DNA from: Actinomortierella ambigua
Taxonomy: Eukaryota > Mortierellomycota > Mortierellomycetes > Mortierellales > Mortierellaceae
Length of the DNA stretch: 64,000 nt
Assembly: GCA_016098155.1 (NCBI GenBank)
Contig: JAAAJB010000053.1
Coordinates: 31,581 to 95,580, forward strand
Direction: 5' to 3'
Numbering within the stretch: position 1 is the stretch's first letter; each line of letters opens with the position of its first letter. Below, one piece after another: positions 9,814-21,262 of the stretch. The notes beneath the pieces are model-generated. The model was not told the DNA's origin, did not search any database, and saw nothing but the letters and a program-made list of their open reading frames with translations. The position numbers and the translations under genes are program-made.

Positions 9814-11717
9814 ATGTTGACAAAGACGGTGAAGGCGCTGTACAAAGACGACCTCCGTCGACTTTCCATCGACATTGAGCATATTGACTATGAAGGGCTG
9901 CGCAAAAAGCTGCAGTCGACATTCCAGCTTGAGAGCGAGTTTGCCATCAAGTACACCGACACTGACGGCGACTTTTGCACTATTGGAAGTCGAGAAGACC
10001 TGGATGACCTTGGTAGGGCTGAGAATGACCAATCCTTTGTTGCTTGCTGTTATTGTTGTTGTTGTTTTCACCCTTTTGGAGGGAGGGAGGGCGGTTGGGT
10101 GGTTGGGTGGTTGTCATGTCTGAATGCATCGTGATCTAATCTCCTGATGATAAAACGTTTGTTTGCATCGCCAATATCCCTCGGTGGGGGGTGCTTTCGT
10201 CTCTGACAGTCGAGTCGGATGTAGTCAAAGTGAACAAAGGTACTCTTCGGCTACATGTGGTCCCAAATGGTACTAGCATCCTCAATACCGGCTTCTTCCA
10301 CCCACAGGAGGGCTCAGAAGGTGTGTATTTTCGCACTGCTTTGTTGTTGTTCCCTTTGTCCACCTGAGCACTCGGCGGAAGCGTGACCCAACCCCCTCCT
10401 CATTGATGGTCCTCTTCTTCGTCCTTTTCAAATAATGCTCTTTCCAGGCACCCAACGGCCTCGACCAAGGATTGAGAGTGACCTAACAGATGCAGGAATG
10501 CTCGAGATTCTCCGAGACATCGGTCTCTATATCCAAGCTCGAGGTAGATACGGCAAATAGGCCTAATGCAAATTGTCAAGTGAACATGGTGAAGGGGGAG
10601 AGGCATCGCACTCATCTCACCGCTTTTTTCTCACCCTTTTCCCTCCCCCTCCCCTTTGTTGCATGATCACTAGAGAGTGTAATGGCAGACCTTCCTCCAG
10701 GGGCTTCGTCTTGGGTTTCTACAGAGAAGAACCTGATCAGTAAGTGTGTCAAGGGGAGAGAGAACGAGGATGAGCAAAGAATACATTGCAATGCGCACCA
10801 AAAAAAAAGGGCTGAGAAGTCAACATGGCAACGATATTCACCTGCCCTGTCCCCTCTGTTTTTCCGTTCTCGCCAATTCGTCAATAGCCCCATCGTCTGC
10901 GGAAAGCTTTCAAAGACTCTGCTATGCAAGTGGCATACGAAGGAAGCTGAGCCCTTCCAGTGCAGAGTCGTGTAAGGAGCCTTGAACAACCTCATCCTCC
11001 TCCTTCCTTTTCCAATCCCTCTATCTCCCATACCCAATAGACCCCAATAATGCCCCAACAATGGATGAAATGTATAACATGCGCATGCACCACGCATCAC
11101 ACCCTCTCTGAGCTCATTTTCGACCAGTCTCTGACAATCCCTCTCATGGGATACTCTCTTACTTGCAACCGTTCTATGCACATCTCAACTGGACGGGTGA
11201 AACTCGCTCCCCATCAATGCATACTCTTCCTTTCACACAGTGCTTTGCGGTCTTGACAGACATGTCCACCGATGGTCGGTCGATACCGTGGCGGACTGGC
11301 TTACTCGCAGTGGGTTTGAAGAGAGTGTGGCAGTATTTAAAGGTAACAAAAAAGAAAAAAAAAGTGGAAACAACATCATGCTCTCATCCATGTCTCCCGC
11401 CATTTTAATAAGATCAGACGATACAGCATGCTGCCCCCCCCCCCAACTAATGCATGTATATCTTGTGTGTAACTCTACATGCAGCCAACGACATTAGCGG
11501 CGATGTACTTCTGGAGTTGACGCATGACACACTCAAGGACATGGGCGTGGGATCGACGGGCAAACGGATCCGATTGCTCAAGATGATTGCTGAGCTGCGA
11601 TTATATGTGGCCGATCTGGCCATGCAAGAGTCGACGTCCAAGATCGCCAAGGAGGGCCCCAATGGCGAACCTTTGTTGGACGAGCCCCGTGTCTTTGGTG
11701 GCATGGCCCTTCATTAA
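9814..11717 (+). CDS. PB1-SAM two-domain adaptor protein
   Basis: Eight short exons join in phase: 9814-10012, 10210-10320, 10448-10543, 10674-10739, 10888-10971, 11041-11071, 11260-11342 and 11485-11717 (300 residues). Exon 1 encodes a PB1 domain: basic N-terminus, RLSIDIEHIDYEGLRKKL, then the acidic OPCA-like YTDTDGDFCTIGSREDLDD. Residues from about 200 form a SAM domain: WSVDTVADWLTRSGFEESV, then ANDISGDVLLELTHDTLKD and MGVGSTGKRIRLLKMI. Both modules mediate protein-protein assembly, so it is probably a cytosolic scaffold, perhaps in MAPK or polarity signalling like Ste50 or Bem1. That role is analogy only. The middle is Ser/Pro-rich. The weakest point of the model is the 31-nt exon 6 and its acceptor at 11259. 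Confidence 0.75.
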
Positions 11718-12225
11718 CCTTTCTGTGGCGAGAGAGGATGTAGTAAAAAGAACAAACAAAAAATGCTCTCATAGGCAATGATACCCCTCCCCTTTTTTCA
11801 GTCGCTTGCTTCGCTTTGTGGTAGCCATCGAGCCCATCCTACACAATAAAGTGGCTCCAATGTAGAAACAAGAACCTAGGTCGGGCTGCATTGGGATGCA
11901 GAGTTGGGTTCATATCAACGACGTCGTTAAGCCTGTACGTGTAACAACAATGACAGGAATTAGGAAACTCAGGACGCACAGTGGTATGAACCGGGGCAGA
12001 TGGCGATCGTATCAAGTCTATTCATTCTTGGTTTTACCCTCTTTGGTTGCCATTATTCACATTACCTCTGCTCCGTCTGCATCTGTTCCTGCCTGTTGCA
12101 AACATCCACCTCGATCCAATCCCACCCGTCCCCATCATTACCTTCTCTCTTTCACTTTTTTGAACTCCTCCAGTTCTCCCACAAAGCAACGACATACCAT
12201 TCGGGAGCTACATCCTGTCCTGGCA
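11718..12225. other. Spacer and leader of the RCC1-repeat gene
   Basis: About 500 nt between stop and next ATG. An AATAAA at about 11845 may end the PB1-SAM transcript. The segment from about 12000 is pyrimidine-rich and reads as 5' UTR, although the downstream frame stays open back to 11896. Confidence 0.5.
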
Positions 12226-13279
12226 ATGCTGAACCGTCAACAGCAGAGCGAGCCCAATACCCACCATGCGAGACCTCGATGGGCTTTGCCTGTTGGACCC
12301 CGAGGTTCTTCTCTCTCATCCCCTTCTCCAGCCTCGAATTCCTCTCAACGCTCTTCCCCCTACGCCTTTTCAATGGGTAGGCCTGGTGGTAAAAAGTCGC
12401 CACGCAACCTCAATCTACCTGCGCCTGCGCCAGCACCTACACCAGCACCAGGCTCATTGTCTTCCACATTACCACGGAACCCCTCACAAATGTCCAGACC
12501 AACGACTCGTCACGATCAACCCTTGGCTCTGACCGCGCCAACTCATTCATCAAAGAACGCACTGTCACTCAAGGCCATGAAAGGTGGCCACCCTGCGCCT
12601 GCTATCACTCACCGTAGAGTCGCATGGGTCCAGTCAATGGAAGGCAGTGGCCGCCCCTCGACTCTCAAGCACAGTAACACGGTTTCGCCCATGACTGACC
12701 GAAGCACCAGAAGCCCCGTATCCACCCTCCCTACTACACCGCCATCTCCGGCTCTGCTGTCAGAAGCGGCTCGACGCAGGATAGAGCGCGCGAGAAGGAT
12801 CCTTGTATTGCGGGAGAAAATTGATCAACTCACCATTGAGCTGCATAGGCTGGAGAACGAAGAGAGGCAAGAGGAGGGAGGGCCTGATCATGACCACACA
12901 TCCCCCTCCACTGAGACACAACTCTTCGACCCGTCGCGCGCCATGACCAAGGAGGGCGGCCAGCATGAAGCAGGCAAGCTACTAGGTTCAAAATCACCAC
13001 CTGTCAGTCCGCTGACTCCTGCAGATCAGGCCATGGCACATCAACATCAGCGCCAGTATGCTCAGCCAGAGTGCCACGATACCATGATTGGACTTCCCTG
13101 CACACCGGGTGCTAAAGACGCAGTGGGCATTAAAGCTATCGGGCGCACGCAGTCAACCTTGGTCAATCCAGAGGTGTATTCACTTCCAGCCCCAGGTAAC
13201 AAACCTCACGCCACCACGCAGCAAGATGCTTCTGATGAGCTAGCAGATCTGGCATCAGGGCTCCACGAGGCACAGGAGA

Positions 13280-13313
<34 letters not shown>

Positions 13314-16300
13314 CATGGAGCAGTTTGAAGGAGATCATGAAGGTAATATCAAGCTCCGTCTGAAATGGGATTTTCTTCAGGTCAGAGTTTATACTTTCCA
13401 GCAGGCTTTGCCTTGCTCATGCCACCATTTGCACCATCCTCTTTTTTGTTCATACTGCATTAGATATTCGAAACATCACCTTGTCTGGCATGCTCATGAG
13501 ACACTTGGAGCTTGGTGACTCGGACAACAGTAATGATGATGAGGATGAAAACTATGCTGTTACGGAGCGATACGGCCGGGATGTGCCAGTGATGCTCGAC
13601 GCTGATGATGAAGAGTCTCAGCTAGTCAAGAAGAGGGCAGCAGATAGGACCATCACTCGATCGCCAGAAGGCTACGACACCAGCAACGGCGAAGACGACC
13701 AAGGCAGTGGCGATGGAGATGATGAGTATGGGACTACAATTGATGTGACAGACGTGGATGATACCTTTTATGGCCAGCAGGGTAACAGAACCATGGTCTT
13801 CATGTCGAAGCTGACCTCGGCCCTAGCAGATGGAGACATGTCTTTGCTCCCACTCGACCGGACCATGAACCCATACGATCTACCCAACTGCACACTTCTA
13901 GCGGACACGACCATTTTGTATGGTAACGGCAAGCGTGGTCCGTTTGAGGAGTCTGTAGAATCAAAGACTGAGACTCATCGTCACCATCCTGTGGGTAAAA
14001 TGCCCATATCGTTCTTGGACGAGCTCAATGACTATTGTTTGGCGAACCCAATGCCACTCTACGAGTCGACCCCCGCCAACATACACGACGGCCATCCGAT
14101 ACCAAGCGAACAGAGCACAGCTGAAACATTGAATTTTAACCAGAATGCCTTGCAGCCAAACTTGCCCTGGACACCCGACAACCATATCCAGCCCAATAGA
14201 TCGAATCAAGCACCTCGACCTGCACCGATCATCACCCGTAACCTTCTCGACCTCCCTCGAACCCGTCCTTCTGCTACTTCTTCCTTCCATGGATCAAGAG
14301 CTTCATCGTCTTTTCCGGCCTTCTCGGCTGGAGCCGAGGCCTTGTCGTCTCCTCCACCATTGGCCTCCACATTCTCATCGCCATTGACAGCCGACACGGA
14401 ATTGTGCTACAGATCTGCGAAAGAAAGCTTGACAACCAACAATTCTCGAGAATTTTTCTTTGCTTCCCCAACCCTGCCCCCAGTTGTTCATGAGCACGAG
14501 GGCAGAGTTGCTACCGACATGACGCAGTTGCCTCAACAACAACAACAACAAAAACAACAACAACGAGAACAAAAGCCACTTCTACTTCAGATATCTACGA
14601 GCAAAAGCAAGACCCAACCTACTACAACTTTGTCACATTGGCATCCGCTCGCTACCCACACTCCTCATCATCACGAGCCTAAAACCCCCAAAGACGAGGG
14701 TGACTCCTTTCCACCTATCACCATGATTGTCATCCCATCCAACACACGCTGCGAGACACCTACTTCGTCTCTAGAATCCACTCGCAACGCCAGCATAAAG
14801 TCTCTTGCCGCCAAGCTGAAAGCACAGAGCACGACACATCCAAGCCAGCTGCCGCAGAGCTGCGGGCGGGGGTTCCTGCCGCCCAGGACCCGACTTGTAG
14901 CTTCGGGGGCGAGGCACACCGTGGTGGCGACGGAAAAGGGCGAGGTCTACTCATGGTGGTGGAGGGAAGAGGAAGAGGAAGAAAATGATGATGATGAGGG
15001 CGGAGAAGGAAGAGATGATGATGAGCGCTCCACAGGTTCTTCAGCGACCACAGTCTCCCTAAACTCGGTCGCAGCCCGCACGGCCGCCATCGCCACAGGC
15101 ACAAAGTTGGAGGACAGGGATGAAAGTGGACAGCCGACTAGTGACTGGCTCGATCTGGTACTGGGTCGTAGCATGGCGGCTGACAGTCGCCCGGGGTCCT
15201 TGCAAGGTACGACAACGATGTATCGACCTGGATTGGTCTTTATCCCGGTGGCCAGTACACTGGGTGGCGAAGAGAAAAAAGCGGCGGGCAAGGACGACAC
15301 GGTGATAGGGGAGAATCCTTCGGCCAGCCAAGAAGCGTTCACCATTCACAAGATTGTGTGCTCGGATCATGCCTCGTTTGTCCTGATGACGAGTGGTGAA
15401 CTCTGGGGGTGGGGTACATTCAAGGTGAGTAGGAGAACAGACTATGGCACAACATGAGTGGAAAACAAAAATAGAGCAATGGCTGGCGATGAAAGCTAAT
15501 GTCATGAATCGAATCCGACCCAATATAGGATGCACAGGGCCAACCGATCGGACTTGTGCCCAGCGGCAGAGCCTACACACGACCAGAGCGCCTCTGTGAC
15601 ACGGCGATCAAGGATGTGGCCTGTGGCCGCAATCACATCCTGTTGTTGACCGCGACAGGTGAGGTCATTACTTGGGGTTCCAACGACTCGGGCCAGCTAG
15701 GTCGTCGATGCCACCACCACCGTGGTGCGCCAGAAGGTTACGCGACCAAGAGCCATGAAGGGGCGCAAGACAAGGTACCAACAGGACAAGACGCTACTGC
15801 AGAACCAACCTTCGACCTCGGCCCCTTCTTTGTCAGCGCGTTGCCTTCGCCCAATGGTATCATAGGCATAGGAGCCGGCAAGGAGGCCTCGTACTGCTGG
15901 GATGCGTCGACGCTCTATGGTTGGGGCGACATCCTCTACGGCCCCGAGGCGGTCTTGGGTGGCGACGTCGCCGCCCCGGCCGCCACCGAAGGCTCTTCTA
16001 CTTTGACAGAAATGTCTGTGCCTTTGAGATCCAGGTTGGGCGACTCTGGTTCCACCGCTGTTCTGGGTAGCAGCGGCAGCAGCGGCAGCAGGAATAGCAG
16101 TAGCAGCGAAAACGGCAGCGGTAGCAACCATAGTTATGGTCGACGCTCTCCTCTTCCTCCGCCTCGTCGTCACGGCTTTATTCCCTCGACTCGAGTGAAT
16201 GCTAGGGGGCGGCATTATGTGGAGAGGCCGACGGCGATCCCACTCCCGTATCGCGGCGTCACCTTGAAGCAGGTCCAGGGCGGGTCTCGCCATACCGTGA

Positions 16301-17028
16301 TACTGACCAAGTCTGGTCTCGTGCTGACGATGGGTGAGGATGAGTTTGGACAGCTCGGGATATCCACTCCTCCTGCTGCCTCGCCCTATCCTTCTGTCGA
16401 AGCAATGGCAGCCACCACCACTACCACCACCACCACCGCCACCGCCACCCGTTACACTGCCAATGCCACTGGTATCATCTCGGCAGACAAGGCGGCGGCA
16501 GCGGCGGCAGCAACCTCATCGCCACGTCTACTTCCGGTCTTGGCGCCGATTTGCACGGGGGTCAAGGAGATCAGCTGTGGCGCATACCACACAATAGTTT
16601 GCACGGAGCGCGGGCAGGGCTATATTTGGGGGAAGGGCTACCAGCCAGGGACAGTCGCTGAAGGCTCCATCTCTTCGTCGAGTTCTTGCTCGTCCATTGG
16701 GATTTCCGCCGCCAGTCCGACCTCGTCATCATGTGCGCAAGTGAGAAGTGGTGATGGTGGTACTGGTACTGGTGCTGGCGGTGGTGACATTTTAGCTCAT
16801 GCATCCCCAGGATCTCTGGTGTCATCATCGTCATCGCCTTTGGTCATCTCGTCGCTGTGTTCGTCATTGTCCTCGCTGTCCTTGCAACAAAACTCGTATC
16901 GGAGGCGAGGGTCCAGGCATGCGATCATCTTGGAGCCCGGTCAGCGGATCCTGAAAGTCTCGGCACTTACCCAGAGCCCCCATGCGGTGGCGCTTATCAT
17001 TTCTGATACCTTATCATTTACCAAATAG
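12226..17028 (+). CDS. Large RCC1-repeat protein with low-complexity insertions
   Basis: Exons 12226-13342, 13464-15424 and 15529-17028 (1525 residues). The N-terminal half is Ser/Pro/Thr-rich with a short coiled coil near residue 185 (ARRILVLREKIDQLTIELHR) and an Asp run. The C-terminal third holds RCC1-type propeller motifs: VASGARHTVVATEKGEVYSW, VCSDHASFVLMTSGELWGWG, VACGRNHILLLTATGEVITW with GSNDSGQLG, VQGGSRHTVILTKSGLVLTM with GEDEFGQLG, and ISCGAYHTIVCTERGQGYIW. Long Ser-, Thr- and Glu-rich stretches separate the blades. It could be a GTPase exchange factor or a scaffold; the target is unknown. In-frame ATGs at 11896 and 11950 exist, but MLNRQQQ at 12226 follows a UTR-like leader and was preferred. 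Its 3' end converges with the next gene, with 73 nt between stops. Confidence 0.8.
13281..13308 (+). repeat. (GAT)n trinucleotide run encoding poly-Asp
   Basis: About nine GAT units in exon 1 of the RCC1-repeat gene, translated as an acidic Asp tract near residue 355. Confidence 0.9.
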
Positions 17029-17101
17029 TAGCCACACACACAAAAGAAAGGAAAAAAAAAACATAACAACGGCACAGACAACATATAAAAAGAGGGGTCT
17101 A

Positions 17102-19008
17102 TTATACATTTTGCTCCGCATTGCTATGGGCATTGGGTTTGGCAGTGGAAGCGCCGGTTGCAGCGGTTGGATATCCAACAGAACCACCGGAGGCCTGACT
17201 GGCGTTAAAGTCGAGTACTTTTTTGAGCAGCTTGTTTCTGGAACAAAGAGCAGAAGGTGAGTATTAATAAGACTGGAAAGCCGACTTACCATCGAGTCTT
17301 TTTTCGAAGAGAGTTGTGACAACAACGACAACAACAACAACAAAAGGGGGCTTTCTTACCTAGCGCCAAAGCTAGCAAGGATCGCATCACAGTCGTCCAA
17401 ATAATCGTCATTCAGGATCAGGTTCATTTGCTGCGTCTCATGATCCTGCTCCGTGTGAAAGCCGATCGCCGTCAGCACTACAGGCCTCGATACTGGTGAT
17501 TCGCCTCCCATAAGATGACCGTCATCATCCACGCCTTCTGAACCGTGCCTCGCTGTCAGTGTTGCGCCATCGTCGCCGCGTTCGCTATCACCAGCACCAC
17601 CGCCACGACGTGAGGCAGCCATATGAGAGGAGTCCTCCATGAACTGTAGCTCATTCCCAGAGGCCATGTCATAATAGTACCCTGGCCGGCCTCGTTCCGG
17701 GTGTGGATCTGTTTCAACGCCTTCAATCACAAGCGTCCAGTCGCGATAAACTGGCTGAGAGGAAGTCACTGAGGAGGAGGAAGAGGAGGAGGAGGATGAT
17801 GACGGTGGTGGTGGTGGACCGGGTTCGGTCATAGAAGAGGCTTCCTTGAGACTAGCCTGTCGGGACATGGAGCTCGTTCCTGCTGTTCCTGAAACCCCGC
17901 CGCTCGACCCACTGCTACTGATCCCTCCACTACCACCGCTGCCAGCACTGGTACTGGTAGACAATTGGCCGCGCGCTGCTTTTGTTTGTCCCAAGATTGT
18001 CGAGCTCGCCAGGTTGTGATGAGCAATGGAAGATGACGAGGACGAGGAGGACTGGCCCTGCAAAAGAGTCGCGGTGGCCTGTGCGGATGCTGGAGGAGAA
18101 GGTGAGATTGCGCTGACACCCGACGTCGTTGCTGATGTTGTCCCACCACCACTATTACTATTACTACTACTACCACCACCACCTGATAATGAGGACGAAG
18201 ATGCAGAAGCCTGGAGGGTCGATGACGGCGTGTTTGGCGAAGGGACAGGGATGGCACGAATGTTGGTGATCTGAAACTCGGGGATGAACGAGTCAACGCC
18301 CGAGATCCGGCCTGTTGCTGGATCGAGGTGTAGCGAGATGGTGCGAGCCTTGGGCAACTGCGACAGCAGGTTGCTAGCCTGTGGGTCGTCATCCGCAAAT
18401 ACATAATGCACCTGTGGGTGTATCGTTCGCGTCTGGATCGCACCAGCAGCAGCAGCACCAGCAGCAGCAGGAGAGGAGGACGTCAATGAGGAGTCTGAAG
18501 AAACCGACGACGACAACGTGGCTTCGTGGTGCGAGGGAGAAGGGGAGGACGGCGTCGCCAAGGCGGCCATGGAAGAGGCGATTCGAGGTGGGATATCGTC
18601 TTGCTGAGCATGGTAATGCAAGTCTGACGAGGTCGAGGGGCGGCGATGGGATCCTGTCCCAGATGTTGTTGCAGCTGCAGCTGCAACTGCAAAAGTCGTG
18701 GTTGTTGTGGGCGCGCCTCGGGCCTTCAGCAGGGCATGGTCTCGTATCTCTTGGATGGAACTTGGCTTGTGAGCCTTGAGCACCACAAGAGGCAGAGACG
18801 GGGTTCGCGACGGTGGCGCGCCTGCGGTGGTCGGGGTTGTTGCTGGTAGGCCACTACTTGTTGCCATGGCTCCTGGCGTTTGCTGCGAGTGGGGAAGCGG
18901 CGAGGTGGTGTACTGCGGGCTGGACGTGGAGATGTGTGTAGGAGGGGGGGCACCCTCCCTGGCATCCAGGGTGCTCCTCCGTGACATTGGTCGAGATCCC
19001 ATGCTCAT
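17102..19008 (-). CDS. Unrecognised low-complexity protein with two structured-looking segments
   Basis: Minus-strand exons 19008-17360 and 17237-17102 (594 residues). I do not recognise the family. Most of the chain is Ser/Thr/Ala/Gly-rich. Two stretches look folded: about residues 205-270 (IHPQVHYVFADDDPQ, then RTISLHLDPATGRISGVDSF and PEFQITNIRAIP) and about 435-470 (VYRDWTLVIEGVETDPH plus GYYYDMASGNELQFMED). A third, near the C-terminus, reads NLILNDDYLDDCDAILASFG. The second exon adds RNKLLKKVLDFNASQAS and a short tail; the unspliced frame stops at once at the donor GTAAGA. The start MSMGSRPMSRR at 19008 is the first ATG giving basic coding-like sequence; one upstream in-frame ATG lies in less coding-like sequence. 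No signal peptide or membrane segment is visible. It may be a nuclear or cytosolic regulator. Confidence 0.65.
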
Positions 19009-19923
19009 GGTAAGTAGGCGTGAAGAAGGGAATGAGGGGGGGTATGCGTGTCCAAAGACCAAGAAGAGAGTTCAGCAGACCACAACTCAGTGAGTTCAGT
19101 ACATCGCGGGGCGTGTGCGAGAGTACCAGGGGCAAAAAAAAAAAAAAAAAAGTTGCTCATTACGGGGCGGGCTCCGCCAATAAAAGACTGCCTGTGCGCA
19201 AAAATTGAACCTCCTCTTAGAAACATCTCCTGGTGTGTACCCATAGTACAGTTGGATCCATCGAAGCATCCCGGCGTATCCAATCCATCCATCTATCCAT
19301 CCGCCATATCTCAGCATGCAACTGCCGTCAACACCGGGCTACCTCTCAACATACCAACAGGGCTATCGACAGGACGGAATTTCCCATCGTCAACCCCTCT
19401 GTTGCGGGAATTTACAACTCTAGCGAGGCGAGGAGCTTTCAAGGGCGACCAGTTTCGAGGGAGGAGGAGCTTTGCAGTATCTTTCTTTCTTTTGCAGCAA
19501 CACCAGAGGTGCTACTCCTCAACTCTTGACGGTGTACATACGGGCAGCAGAGGTGCTGATGTCGTTGTCTTCGTTTAACCCTCGCAAGATGCTTGCAAAG
19601 GTTGTTGGAGGCATGAATCGGTGCTTTGTTGCTCGTCTGGACTTTTGTCTTTTCAGCAGCCTCTCAACAGCTACCGGCTGCCAAGATGTCAATATGCGTG
19701 CGTTGTGCGAGCAGGGATAGTGGCACCAGCTTTTTTTCTTTCGACATCCAACTTCCAGGAACATCAACTCTTTGGATCGACTCGTTGCCACCAATTTCTA
19801 TCACTTTCCCCAAAAGGAGGACACTAGCTCCCCAATGGTGTCATGATATCTAACCAAAATTTTCCACGCTTGTCTTCACGTTTCTTTTCTTTCCAACGTG
19901 GCGAACAAACAACAGGACCGACA
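19009..19923. other. Divergent region upstream of RPL9
   Basis: About 0.9 kb between the start of the unrecognised minus gene and RPL9. It includes an A tract (19135-19151) and pyrimidine tracts. An AACAG acceptor-like site at 19911-19915, just before the RPL9 ATG, hints at a 5' UTR intron. No convincing gene is seen; open frames crossing it lack conserved features. Confidence 0.5.
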
Positions 19924-20496
19924 ATGAAGGACATTTACAAGGAAGAGATTCTCAACGTTCCCGCTGATGTCAAGGTTGACGTCAAGGCTCGCCTGGTCAC
20001 CGTCACCGGTCCCCGTGGTACCATCACCAAGAACTTCCGTCACGTCGAGATGGACATTGTCAAGATGTCGTCTGACCGCATCAAGCTGTCCGTCTGGCAC
20101 GGCAAGCGCAAGCACGTTGCTTGCCTCCGCACCATCCGCTCGCTGATCCACAACATGATCGTCGGTGTCACCAAGGGTTACGAGTACAAGATGCGTTTCG
20201 TCTATGCTCACTTTCCCATCAACGTTATCATCGCTGACGACGCCAAGGCCGTCGAGATCCGTAACTTCTTGGGTGAGAAGCTGGTCCGCAAGGTCCCCAT
20301 GTTGGAGGGTGTCACCATCGTCCACTCCAAGGACCAGAAGGATGAGGTCGTCCTGACCGGTAACGATCTGGACAACGTCTCCCAGTCCGCTGCCAACATC
20401 CAGCAGGCTACCCGTGTCCGCAACAAGGATATCCGTAAGTTCTTGGACGGTATCTACGTTTCGCAGAAGGGTACGCTCAAGGCCGCTGACGAGTAA
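19924..20496 (+). CDS. RPL9: 60S ribosomal protein L9 (uL6)
   Basis: A single coding exon of 190 residues, the normal length for eukaryotic uL6. Family hallmarks are clear: MKDIYKEEILNVPADVKVDV at the start, VTGPRGTITKNF, the SVWHGKRKHVACLRTIRSLI helix, YEYKMRFVYAHFPINV, RNFLGEKLVRKV, and the NKDIRKFLDGIYVSQKG end. It sits near the sarcin-ricin loop of the large subunit and supports translation-factor binding. Codons are strongly C-ending (GTC, AAC, ATC, CGT), as expected for a highly expressed gene and unlike its neighbours. The frame is open upstream to 19843, but MKDI matches the universal start. Introns are absent from the CDS, unlike most genes here. Confidence 0.97.
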   Translation: MKDIYKEEILNVPADVKVDVKARLVTVTGPRGTITKNFRHVEMDIVKMSSDRIKLSVWHGKRKHVACLRTIRSLIHNMIVGVTKGYEYKMRFVYAHFPINVIIADDAKAVEIRNFLGEKLVRKVPMLEGVTIVHSKDQKDEVVLTGNDLDNVSQSAANIQQATRVRNKDIRKFLDGIYVSQKGTLKAADE

Positions 20497-21262
20497 AGAA
20501 ATGGTGGTCCCATTTTCTTCCTTCCTCTCCCACAAGCCAAGCCAGAATGTTTTTCTTTCCAACCTTTTTTGTCGCACCTTGCATTTGGTCTTTTCTGTTT
20601 TTTTTGTAAGAGTCCATTCCATATTTCACTCTTAATAAATCGCATCGTCTAGCGGTCCCTTCGCTAGGCAATCTGCGACAATCGGGAAGGAAACCAAAAA
20701 AAACTTCCTAAAAAAAACATAAATCCTCAGGCACAGAAGGGACGCCTACTCACCTCAATGAAGGTGGATGATGTGATTTTTTTTTGTTGGCCAATGGAAG
20801 TCTACAGTAGTAGAGTAGGCGTTCCCTTTGAGATTCGCGGGTATGAGTACAGGTAGTTGTACTAGCTGTGCAATGTAGTAGTGTAAGTAGCAAGATTGTC
20901 AGTGCGAAAACTCCGAGAAAGGTACAGTTTCTATCGTTGCCACCAACTTTCAAATATCTCAAATAAAAAAACAGAATAAGCCACATTTCGAATGACTGCC
21001 ACTTGCTCATTTTTTTTGTTATTGTTGCTGGAGGTGGGGCGGGGGCCGCTGGAGACCACCGACAAAAAAGACGAGAGTTACATTGCCTCTACCCTTTTTT
21101 TTTTGTCGTCGACTCATTAGCATTGTCTCCATTCCAGACTTCGTTATACCCGACCATTCGAAGGACAGGAAGAGCGAGAGAGCAGTTTGCCTAGGAAGCA
21201 CACCTTCACCTCAGTCTATTCAACAACACTTTATTTTTTTTTTCTTTGTGGACCTTTTAAAC
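20497..21262. other. Spacer between RPL9 and RPA43
   Basis: Holds the RPL9 3' UTR with its poly(A) signal, then about 600 nt with short A/T tracts and a pyrimidine-rich leader before the RPA43 ATG. No gene is seen. Confidence 0.6.
20634..20639 (+). terminator. RPL9 polyadenylation signal
   Basis: AATAAA 138 nt after the RPL9 stop codon, in a T-rich 3' UTR. Confidence 0.6.

Noticed and set aside
19876..20622. Long minus-strand open frame across RPL9 (248 residues)
   Set aside because: It is the antisense shadow of the strongly biased RPL9 codons; its translation is repetitive Asp/Leu/Val/Gly with no domain, and the plus-strand protein is certain.
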